A stretch of DNA of 6,531 nucleotides from CALBTQ01 sp036743315 (lineage in GTDB: Bacteria > Lernaellota > Lernaellaia > Lernaellales > Lernaellaceae): contig DAINPV010000233.1 in assembly GCA_036743315.1 (NCBI GenBank), forward strand, positions 1-6,531. The letters run 5' to 3'. Below the pieces are notes generated by a model that had not been told where the DNA came from, did not search any database, and worked only from the letters and a program-made list of their open reading frames with translations. Shown here piece after piece: positions 1-6,086 of the stretch. Numbering within the stretch: the first letter of the stretch is position 1; the number at the start of each line of letters is the position of its first letter. The position numbers and the translations under genes are program-made.

Positions 1-1340
1 CAGAAACGATGGATGGGCTTGCGGCTGCCACGCACGCGCGCGTTCAGGCGATCCTTCATCGCGACCGTGCGCGGATCGGCCAGGATGCTGCGATGGCCCA
101 ACGCCCGCGGTCCGGCTTCCAACGCGCCGGCGAACCGGCCGACAAACTTGCCCGCAGCCAGCAGCTTTGCCGTCGCGCGCCCGATGTTTTCCTCGCGGCG
201 GTAGGTCAGCCCCGCCTCGCGCAACGCCAGTTCGCATTGGACGTCGGTATAACGCGGACCGCAGAAAACGGACGGCGCCACGTCGCGTCCGCGCGCGCCG
301 AACACCTCGCGGTCGACCCACATCGCCGCGCCGATCGCCGCGCCGGCGTCATGGGCGGGAGGCGGCACATACAGGCCGTCGACCAGCCCGGAAGCGGCCA
401 GCGCGCCGTTCATCACGCAGTTGAGCGCGACGCCGCCGGCGAGCACGAGGTTGCGCGTACTGAGATTCCGGGTCATCTCCTCGACAAGGCGCGCCGTCGT
501 TTCCTCGGTGATTTTTTGTACAGCGAACGCCACGGCGCGGTGGCGGTCGGTCAATTCTCCGCCGGGACGTCGCGGCGGGCCGAAGGTCTCGATCCATCGC
601 TCGCCGTACCAGTTCCGGCGCGCCAAATGATAATCGAAGTAACTCATATCCAGGCGGAACTCGCCGCTGCCGCGATAGGCGACGATCCGCCGCATCGCCG
701 GCAACGCCGACGCGTCGCCGCAGGGCGCCAGACCCATCACCTTGCCCTCGTCGAAGTTCTGCCGATAGCCGAGCCATTCGGTGGTCGTGCACCACAGCAG
801 GCCGAGGCTATGCGGATAAAAAATCCAACGCAGCGGGCGGATCGTTTCCCCTTCGAGCAGGGCGATGAGCGTGGTGGCGATTTCGCCGTTGCCGTCGACG
901 ACCAGGATCAACGCGCGATCGAAGTCCGTTTGCCAGGCGGCATGATAGGCGTGCGCCAAGTAATGATTGACGTAGCGGAACGGGCCGGCGTAGCCGTAGC
1001 GGCGGCGGAAATCGCCGGCGGTGGCGAACATGCCGCGCAGGTTGCCGCCCTGCAGACGGCGCACGTTTTCCCAGGTGGCGGGCAGCCCGCGCAACGTTTG
1101 ACCGATGCGCCGAGCAAGCCCGACCCACGGCCGCCAGTAAAAACCGACGCCGGCCAGATCGCGGGCGGTCAGGCCGTGTTCGCGCAGGCACCAGGCGATG
1201 GCCCGGTCGGGAAAGGCGGTGGTGTGCTTTTCGCGCCGCAAGCGTTCTTCTTCGACGAAGGCGGTCAGTTTGCCGTCGACGAGGAGAGCGGCCGCGGTGT
1301 CGTGGATGTTGGCATTAAAGCCCAGAACGGCGCGGCCCAT
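1..1340 (-). CDS. O-carbamoyltransferase, NodU/CmcH/TobZ family (partial, C-terminus cut by window edge)
   Basis: The family transfers a carbamoyl group from carbamoyl phosphate, via a carbamoyl-adenylate, to a hydroxyl on a sugar, antibiotic or glycan; it is cytoplasmic. The visible 446 residues contain the Kae1-like N-domain: LGFNANIHDTAAA (H13), HYLAHAYHAAW (H126 and H130, the HxxxH metal pair), VVDGNGE (D149), EGKVMGLAP (198-206), LAGGVALN (300-307) and PPAHDAGAAIGAA (D331). Spacing matches the metal and catalytic residues I recall for TobZ. The YrdC-like C-domain begins near 360 and shows EAGPRALGHRSILADPR (408-424). Family members are usually 550-600 residues, so over 100 residues lie beyond base 1. 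The ATG at 1340 gives the N-terminus expected for the family. It lies 5 bases after the glycosidase stop, with only a weak GGGTG upstream, so translational coupling is likely. The acceptor is unknown. Family call is secure; substrate is not. Confidence 0.93.
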   Translation of the reverse strand, partial: MGRAVLGFNANIHDTAAALLVDGKLTAFVEEERLRREKHTTAFPDRAIAWCLREHGLTARDLAGVGFYWRPWVGLARRIGQTLRGLPATWENVRRLQGGNLRGMFATAGDFRRRYGYAGPFRYVNHYLAHAYHAAWQTDFDRALILVVDGNGEIATTLIALLEGETIRPLRWIFYPHSLGLLWCTTTEWLGYRQNFDEGKVMGLAPCGDASALPAMRRIVAYRGSGEFRLDMSYFDYHLARRNWYGERWIETFGPPRRPGGELTDRHRAVAFAVQKITEETTARLVEEMTRNLSTRNLVLAGGVALNCVMNGALAASGLVDGLYVPPPAHDAGAAIGAAMWVDREVFGARGRDVAPSVFCGPRYTDVQCELALREAGLTYRREENIGRATAKLLAAGKFVGRFAGALEAGPRALGHRSILADPRTVAMKDRLNARVRGSRKPIHRF

Positions 1341-1345
1341 GCCGG

Positions 1346-3673
1346 TTACACCCGTTTGACGCGCACTTCGCGCGTACCGCCGGGAACGAGAATGCGCGTG
1401 TCGTTCACGTTGACCGGCTTGCCGTCGACCAGGGCTTCGCCGATCGGGAACGGCAGATTCCACTCGATCTTCAGCGGTGCCTGCCGCCACGCGGCGTCGA
1501 CGTTCAAAACGACATCGCCCTCGCGTCCTTCCACCCGGAAGGACACCATGCCGAAGTGCGTCGGCGCGTCGTTGACCTCGAAATGGTTGCCCCACTCGAA
1601 CCAATCGTAGAGCGGCGCGGGCGTGAGCACGAGACGATCGCCGTCCTCGAACAACAGGAGGTCGCGCAAGGTGAGCAGCCAATCGGCCGCCGCCCACAGG
1701 TGCATGCCGTCGCCCATGCAACCGCCGCCGGTCGCCGGGTGAATCGCCTCGGGCCACGTGCCCACCGAGGTCGCCTTGCCCAGCACGTATTTAATCAACG
1801 GCCAGGCGCGCGTTTCGCGCCGCAGCAGGTGACAGTGGGCGATATGCAACGTGAGGTACATGTTGATGCCCGCGTGAATCATTTGCGAGAAGAAGCCGTT
1901 TTCAAACATGCAGCCGTCGTGCAAGGCCTCAAGCGAATTGGTAATCAGCGGATCGAAGGGATCGAGCAGCCGTAGCGGATACAGCGCGGCGATCGAACCG
2001 ATGATGCCGCAATCGAGCCGGCGATACGGTCCCGCGGGCATCGCCGCGATGCCGAGGCGTCGCTCGACGTGTTGCAGGCTGGTGCGAATATCTTCGAGAA
2101 AAGCCTCCGCCTCGCGTTCGAAGGTCACCCAGGTGTCGCGCTTGCCGAGCACTTCCCCCGCCCGGCTGACATCACGCAGGCCGGCCAAACCCCAGAAATC
2201 GTCCCAATAGTAGAAGTCGTTGGGACCCAGATGTTCGGCGGAGAAGCCCGGCGGCAGCAGGCCCTTGGCGGGCTCGGTCGTTTGTTTTTTACGCGTGCGC
2301 ACGATCCATTGCCCGCCGCGCACGAGGGGTATGAACATTTTTTCCAGGAACGGCCGGTCGCCGGTGATGCGGAAGTGTTCGACCAGCGTCCAGATCGCCT
2401 GCCCGGCGCTGTCCCACTCGCCCGGTTGCGATTGGAAAAAGCCGTCGGAAAGCTGCCGGTGCGGGTAATCCATCAACTTGCGGCGGGCATCGATGTGCAG
2501 GCCCATGCGATCGAGCGCGGTGATCATATAGGCGCTGTCGCGGAACCAATAGTGATGGTAGGTCATCGGTCCGGGCGTGATGCTGTCGCCGTCGTCGGCG
2601 AGCATCAAATGGCTTTTGCACAGATAGAACTGGTCGGTCATCGCTTTGTCGGGCAACTCGAGGTTCATACCCTGGTGAAGCTTTTCGCGCCAGACGGCCT
2701 TGGCGTCGGCGCGCATGTCGTAGTAGTCGAACGCACGCAGGCGCGTCGCTTTTCCGGAGGTGATTTTTTCGGGTCGCACGGTGGCGATGCAGACGAAATC
2801 CTGCTCCTGGCCGGCCTCCAGGCGCAGCGGGTACATGGCGTAGGCAGTGGCCAGTCCGGCCTCGTCCTTGACGGACGTGCGCGGCGGTTCGAGCGAACGA
2901 TAGAAAGCACAGTCGCCGTCGCGGCGGTCGCTGCAATGGATGCGTTGCGGCGGCGTGTGGAACTGTACGCCCAGCGCACCGTTGATCGCCAGCGTGCGGT
3001 CGTCGAGCGCTTCGATGGATTTGACCAGACTCGCGCCCTCGGGATTGAACGGGCGGACCGAAAAATACAGCGCCGGGCTGATCGTGCGATTCGTTTTGTT
3101 GGCCACGGTCGCGCGCACAAGCACGCTTTCGATGCCGTCGATGGTGGTGACGAAGGTTTCCAACTCGAAGCGAAAGTCCGGCTTGTCAAAGACGGTCGTC
3201 ACCAACGGGAGGTTTTCGACCTGGCGCTGCCGGCACTCTTTTTCCCGGCTGGGATAGAGCATCTGGCCTTCGTAATCGAGCCACGCGTCCAGCGACCAGC
3301 CCTCGAACCAGGGCGTCACCCACCCGCGCGGATCGACGACCACTTCACGCGTGGAGCCGGGAAGCCCCACGGCGGTCCAATTGCGATGGGTCAGGTTGAA
3401 TTGCACCCAAGTCATGCGCGGAATGAAGCTGACGTCGTGCGGATCGTACTGACGCTCGGCCCAATAGGGCAGCACCCAGTCGAGGTTCGGCTGAATCGCC
3501 ATTTGCGTAAACACGCCGCGCGTGAACATACGCCCGGCCATCGGCGCCAGGTCGGTGGGGAAAGGCACATCGGCTTCGCTGCCGATTTTACCCAACGCCT
3601 CGAGGTACTCGACGCTGTCGGTGAACCCGTATTTTTTCGCCAAGCTACGCAGGAAGAACTCTTTCACACCCAT
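1346..3673 (-). CDS. Six-hairpin (GH15/GH78-like) glycoside hydrolase, cytoplasmic, substrate unknown
   Basis: A 775-residue protein with the layout of (alpha/alpha)6-barrel glycosidases: a beta-sandwich-like N-terminal part (about 85-310), a helical barrel (about 335-680) and a short C-terminal beta domain (about 690-775). Barrel motifs are YHHYWFRDSAY (about 373-383), GEWDSAGQAIW (about 419-429), YYWDDFW (about 489-495) and WPEAIHPATGGGCMGDGMHLWAA (about 641-663). The Asp/Glu in these blocks are the candidate acid/base residues; WFRD followed by a second acidic block resembles GH15 and glycogen-debranching enzymes. No signal peptide or membrane segment is present. The ATG at 3673 is preferred over the GTG one codon upstream because GAGG then lies 7 bases before it instead of 4. 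The carbamoyltransferase follows after 5 bases. I recognise similar unassigned bacterial proteins but cannot give a CAZy family; the exact reaction (glucosidase, rhamnosidase-like, phosphorylase) is open. Confidence 0.85.
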   Translation of the reverse strand: MGVKEFFLRSLAKKYGFTDSVEYLEALGKIGSEADVPFPTDLAPMAGRMFTRGVFTQMAIQPNLDWVLPYWAERQYDPHDVSFIPRMTWVQFNLTHRNWTAVGLPGSTREVVVDPRGWVTPWFEGWSLDAWLDYEGQMLYPSREKECRQRQVENLPLVTTVFDKPDFRFELETFVTTIDGIESVLVRATVANKTNRTISPALYFSVRPFNPEGASLVKSIEALDDRTLAINGALGVQFHTPPQRIHCSDRRDGDCAFYRSLEPPRTSVKDEAGLATAYAMYPLRLEAGQEQDFVCIATVRPEKITSGKATRLRAFDYYDMRADAKAVWREKLHQGMNLELPDKAMTDQFYLCKSHLMLADDGDSITPGPMTYHHYWFRDSAYMITALDRMGLHIDARRKLMDYPHRQLSDGFFQSQPGEWDSAGQAIWTLVEHFRITGDRPFLEKMFIPLVRGGQWIVRTRKKQTTEPAKGLLPPGFSAEHLGPNDFYYWDDFWGLAGLRDVSRAGEVLGKRDTWVTFEREAEAFLEDIRTSLQHVERRLGIAAMPAGPYRRLDCGIIGSIAALYPLRLLDPFDPLITNSLEALHDGCMFENGFFSQMIHAGINMYLTLHIAHCHLLRRETRAWPLIKYVLGKATSVGTWPEAIHPATGGGCMGDGMHLWAAADWLLTLRDLLLFEDGDRLVLTPAPLYDWFEWGNHFEVNDAPTHFGMVSFRVEGREGDVVLNVDAAWRQAPLKIEWNLPFPIGEALVDGKPVNVNDTRILVPGGTREVRVKRV

Positions 3674-3680
3674 CACATAT

Positions 3681-3687
3681 CCTCATC
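3681..3687 (-). promoter_or_regulatory. Ribosome binding site of the glycosidase gene
   Basis: Read on the minus strand, GATGAGG ends 7 bases before the ATG at 3673. This is good Shine-Dalgarno spacing and favours ATG at 3673 over the GTG at 3676. Confidence 0.65.
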
Positions 3688-3874
3688 CAAAAACCATTGA
3701 TCCGTCAATTTCACCCCAGGCGAATCGCCACGACCGCTCACTCCCCCGCCGGCCGGCGTAACAAGTCACGTTGACGGCGCGCAATCCGTTGAGGGCGATG
3801 ACGGTAAAGAGCGACTTCCAGGGCGTGCCATTTTGGTCCGTAAAACCGATTGTTGTCCAGTACTCACCGTACAT
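3683..3874 (-). CDS. Doubtful small ORF (63 residues) just upstream of the glycosidase
   Basis: An open frame with ATG at 3874 and TGA at 3683-3685, ending 9 bases before the glycosidase start; the frame can be extended to another ATG at 3964. For: by eye, roughly two thirds of its third codon positions are G or C, as in real genes here, and the block VNVTCYAGRRGSERSWRF vaguely recalls small bacterial proteins with a VxCYAGxxGEExPxxF start. Against: there is no Shine-Dalgarno sequence before either ATG, the protein is short with no complete domain, and any such domain would be cut off right after this block. It could be a real leader-like gene, a decayed remnant, or chance. I lean to chance or remnant. 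Confidence 0.2.
   Translation of the reverse strand: MYGEYWTTIGFTDQNGTPWKSLFTVIALNGLRAVNVTCYAGRRGSERSWRFAWGEIDGSMVFG
3696..3709. repeat. Short inverted repeat upstream of the glycosidase start
   Basis: ATTGA-TCCG-TCAAT has 5-bp arms around a 4-base centre and ends 22 bases upstream of the glycosidase ATG. It could be a small operator or a hairpin in the 5' leader of the minus-strand operon. Arms this short are weak evidence. Confidence 0.25.
3747..3758. repeat. 12-bp perfect palindrome in the intergenic region
   Basis: CGCCGGCCGGCG is a perfect palindrome in the GC-rich left half of the divergent intergenic region. In GC-rich DNA such a site can arise by chance; no function is claimed. Confidence 0.3.
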
Positions 3875-3878
3875 TATT

Positions 3879-3917
3879 CGAAAAATTATCGAGTTTTCGG
3901 AAAAAAAAGCCGATAAT
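3879..3917. repeat. AT-rich block with nested inverted repeats between divergent genes
   Basis: Two overlapping dyads are visible. CGAAAA (3879-3884) pairs with TTTTCG (3894-3899), and ATTATCG (3885-3891) pairs with CGATAAT (3911-3917). An A8 tract (3901-3908) lies between. The block sits 36-74 bases upstream of the TATAAT box of the glycerate kinase gene and on the upstream side of the divergent glycosidase operon. It could be a regulator-binding or UP-element-like region serving one or both directions. Symmetry is seen directly; regulation is inferred. Confidence 0.35.
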
Positions 3918-3944
3918 GCGGTTAGACGGATAGGTAAAATCGGC
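3901..3944 (-). terminator. Weak hairpin followed by T8 on the minus strand (possible terminator)
   Basis: On the minus strand GCCGAT (3944-3939) pairs perfectly with ATCGGC (3914-3909) and is followed at once by eight T (3908-3901). The form is that of a factor-independent terminator, but the stem has only 6 bp and the loop 24 bases with no internal pairing, so it would be weak. It lies upstream of the minus-strand glycosidase operon and could stop transcripts reading leftward across the glycerate kinase gene. It may equally be just the A-tract of the plus-strand promoter region. Confidence 0.25.
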
Positions 3945-3952
3945 AGTTCCGT

Positions 3953-3958
3953 TATAAT
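3953..3958 (+). promoter_or_regulatory. Probable -10 box (TATAAT) of the glycerate kinase gene
   Basis: A perfect TATAAT ends 9 bases before the ATG at 3968. No good -35 hexamer lies at 16-18 bases (best is TAGGTA, 3931-3936) and there is no TG extension, but the upstream DNA is unusually A/T-rich with an A8 tract. A start point 7 bases downstream would be near 3965, making the transcript leaderless or nearly so. Confidence 0.5.
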
Positions 3959-3967
3959 GGACATATC

Positions 3968-5254
3968 ATGATTTATTTTCGATCCACCGCGGAAACCATC
4001 CTACTCTCCATTCTGGCGTCGGTGGCCCCCGAATCGATGGTCCGACGCCACGTTCGCATCGCCGCTGAAAAGCTGTTGATCGACCATCAGGATGTTGATT
4101 TCAACGGGCGCAAACTGGTGTGCTTGGGCGCGGGCAAGGCCTCGGCGCGCATGGCGCAAGCGCTGGCCCACATTATCGAACGCGGGTACGACGCGGGCAG
4201 CCTCACTTCGCCCGACGGTTATGTCGTAGGCGCGCCCGGGTGCGTGGCGCGCGCGGCGGGTCATCCGTTGCCGGACAAGCGATCGGTGATCGCCGCATCC
4301 GAAGCCCTGGATATCGCGCAGGTGTGGTCCAAGCGCGATCCGCTCGTGTTCGGCATGATCTCGGGCGGCACGTCGGCACTGTGGTGCGTGCCGCGTGAGG
4401 GCGTCACGCTGGAACAGAAAATCGAAACGGGCAACTGGTTGCTGGCCAGCGGTTTGCCGATCCATAAAATCAACACCATTCGCCGGCGCTTGTCGGCAAT
4501 CAAGGGCGGGCAGTTGGCGCGGGCGCTCAACGGCGTGGAAGCGCACATTCTGGTCTTGTCCGACGTGCCCGACGACACGCGGTTGGATATCGTGGGCAGC
4601 GGCCCGTTTTATCCCGACTCGTCAAGCAACGAGCAAGCCTTGTCGTATCTGGCCGAGGCGGAGCTGCCGCCGCCGGCCTGGCTGCCGGACCTCATCCGCA
4701 CCGCGCCGCCGTTGCCGGATCGTTCGACGTTCGCCAACGTGCATCACTATCAGATCGGCTCGAACCGCGACGCGGTGGTGGCCGCCGCGTTGAAAGCGGC
4801 CGAAAACGGCCTGCATCCCATCATTCAAGACGAACCGCTGGTCGGCGAGGCGCGGGAAATCGGCGTCAAGCTGGCGCGGCAGGCAATGGGCGCCGACGTG
4901 CACCGTCCCACCTGCTGGATCTACGGCGGCGAAACCACAGTGACGCTGTCGGAAAATCCAGGACGCGGCGGCCGCAACCAGGAAATGGCGCTGGCCTTCG
5001 CCATCGAAGCGGCGGGCCAAGACGACGTCGCGTTGCTCGCCTTCTCCACCGACGGCGTGGACGGCATGTCCGACGCGGCCGGCGCATACGTGCACGGCGA
5101 AACGTTGCAACGCATTCACGAGGCGCAGTTGGACGCGTGCGACCATCTGGCGCGCAACGATTCGTACACCGCTCTCGCCGCCGCCGGCGCGTTGTTATAC
5201 ACCGGTCCGACCGGCACGAATGTCGCCGACGTCGCCGTGGTCATTACCAGATAG
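3968..5254 (+). CDS. gckA: Glycerate 2-kinase, class II (GckA/TtuD, MOFRL family)
   Basis: Predicted to phosphorylate D-glycerate with ATP to 2-phosphoglycerate, feeding glyoxylate, serine or sugar-acid breakdown products into lower glycolysis in the cytoplasm. The 428 residues match the usual family length. N-terminal kinase domain motifs: GAGKAS (54-59, K57 being the conserved lysine), GHPLPD (98-103), SGGTSAL (132-138, often SGGGSAL), NTIRRRLSAIKGGQLA (169-184), LSDVPDD (197-203) and GSGPFYPD (210-217). The C-terminal MOFRL domain has GGETTVT (320-326), GRGGRNQEMAL (332-342), STDGVDG (360-366) and GPTGTNVADV (413-422). The ATG at 3968 leaves the expected short lead before the first conserved helix (ILLSILASVAPESMVRRH); there is no Shine-Dalgarno sequence before it. 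The gene diverges from the glycosidase operon and converges on corC with one base between stops. No pathway partner gene (tartronate semialdehyde reductase, hydroxypyruvate reductase) is visible. The symbol follows the family, as ttuD and garK-like names are also used. Confidence 0.93.
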   Translation: MIYFRSTAETILLSILASVAPESMVRRHVRIAAEKLLIDHQDVDFNGRKLVCLGAGKASARMAQALAHIIERGYDAGSLTSPDGYVVGAPGCVARAAGHPLPDKRSVIAASEALDIAQVWSKRDPLVFGMISGGTSALWCVPREGVTLEQKIETGNWLLASGLPIHKINTIRRRLSAIKGGQLARALNGVEAHILVLSDVPDDTRLDIVGSGPFYPDSSSNEQALSYLAEAELPPPAWLPDLIRTAPPLPDRSTFANVHHYQIGSNRDAVVAAALKAAENGLHPIIQDEPLVGEAREIGVKLARQAMGADVHRPTCWIYGGETTVTLSENPGRGGRNQEMALAFAIEAAGQDDVALLAFSTDGVDGMSDAAGAYVHGETLQRIHEAQLDACDHLARNDSYTALAAAGALLYTGPTGTNVADVAVVITR

Positions 5255-5255
5255 A

Positions 5256-6086
5256 TTATTGTGCGGAAACAGGTTTGCCGATACGCACCCGGCGGATGAC
5301 TTTGTCCGACGCCGCCTCCACCTTCACGTCGAAACCGTCGAGCATGAATTGTTCATTGTCACGGGGCATACGGCCGATGCGGTCGACGATCCACCCGCCG
5401 ACGGTGATGTAATCGCCCTCGGGCACTTCCAGGGCGAGAATTTCACTGACCTTTTCAATTTCGAAACGCCCGGAGACGGTTACGCTGTTTTCGCCGTTGG
5501 CGAACACGCGCGGATCCTGCCGGTCATATTCATCCTCGATTTCGCCGAACACCTCTTCGAGTATGTCCTCGATGGTGATCAGACCGCTGGTGCCGCCGAA
5601 TTCGTCGAGCACGAGAGCGAACTGTTCGTGGCGCTCCTGAAATTCGCGCAGAAGAGCGTCGATTTTTTTGGTTTCCGGCACGATCATAATCCGGCGCAGC
5701 ACGCGCTCGAGGGAAAATTCGTCCGGCTTATCCCAGTAGGCGAGCAGATCCTTGACGTGAATGAAGCCCAACACGTTATCGAGATCGCCTTCGACCACCG
5801 GCAAGCGGCTGTGGCCGGAATTGATGATCGTCCTGACAATTTCGCGGAGATCGTCGTTGAGATCGACGTAAGCGATTTCCGTGCGCGGCACTTGAATGTC
5901 CTGCACCTCGGTTTTGTCCAGGTACAGGATGCCCTGCATCATTTCGCTTTCATCGTGATCGATCAGGCCTTCGCTTTCCAAGTCGTTGAGCGCCTCGGCG
6001 GTCGCTTGTTCCTGATCTTTGCGCGTCCGGAATTTGGCAAAGAACCTGCGCAACTGCGGTCGTATGCCGTCGTCCTTGTCGTTCAT
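5256..6086 (-). CDS. corC: CorC/YbeX-type CBS-pair protein (HlyC/CorC family)
   Basis: A 276-residue soluble member of the family, lacking the N-terminal DUF21 membrane domain of longer HlyC/CorC proteins; E. coli YbeX/CorC is about 290. Domains in order: an acidic/basic lead with a short helical segment (about 24-60), CBS 1 (about 62-118, MVPR-like VPRTEI and SRLPVVEGDLDNVLGFIHVKDLL), CBS 2 (about 125-182, FALVLDEFGGTSGLITIEDILEEVFGEI) and the C-terminal CorC_HlyC domain (about 195-272, GDYITVGGWIVDRIGRMP). CBS pairs bind adenine nucleotides. The E. coli protein has been linked to Co2+/Mg2+ efflux and, with YbeY, to ribosome or RNA metabolism. The start codon overlaps the ybeY stop as ATGA, so the two are translationally coupled; AGGGGTG lies upstream inside ybeY. 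In enterobacteria lnt follows ybeX, but here a convergent kinase gene follows. Family secure; molecular role less so. Confidence 0.93.
   Translation of the reverse strand: MNDKDDGIRPQLRRFFAKFRTRKDQEQATAEALNDLESEGLIDHDESEMMQGILYLDKTEVQDIQVPRTEIAYVDLNDDLREIVRTIINSGHSRLPVVEGDLDNVLGFIHVKDLLAYWDKPDEFSLERVLRRIMIVPETKKIDALLREFQERHEQFALVLDEFGGTSGLITIEDILEEVFGEIEDEYDRQDPRVFANGENSVTVSGRFEIEKVSEILALEVPEGDYITVGGWIVDRIGRMPRDNEQFMLDGFDVKVEAASDKVIRRVRIGKPVSAQ

Noticed and set aside
9..1610. 533-residue open frame on the plus strand, opposite the carbamoyltransferase
   Set aside because: It spans two minus-strand genes and has low-complexity, motif-free sequence. The minus strand has unmistakable carbamoyltransferase motifs in the same stretch.
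2069..3700. 543-residue open frame on the plus strand, opposite the glycosidase
   Set aside because: It is the antisense shadow of a GC-rich gene. Its protein is repetitive in R/A/G/V/H with no recognisable motif, while the minus-strand frame carries clear glycosidase motifs.
3703..3708. TTGACG on the minus strand upstream of the glycosidase as a -35 box
   Set aside because: No acceptable -10 hexamer lies 16-18 bases downstream; that position falls on the ribosome binding site.
3771..3971. 66-residue plus-strand ORF whose TGA overlaps the glycerate kinase ATG (ATGA), as in coupled operons
   Set aside because: It starts with TTG (internal ATG at 3798), has no Shine-Dalgarno sequence or recognisable domain, shows no consistent third-position G/C bias in its second half, and contains the TATAAT box. 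The ATGA overlap is probably chance, though it is the main alternative to the leaderless model.
4001..4546. 181-residue minus-strand frame inside the glycerate kinase gene
   Set aside because: It is an antisense shadow. The plus strand carries a complete set of kinase and MOFRL motifs throughout.
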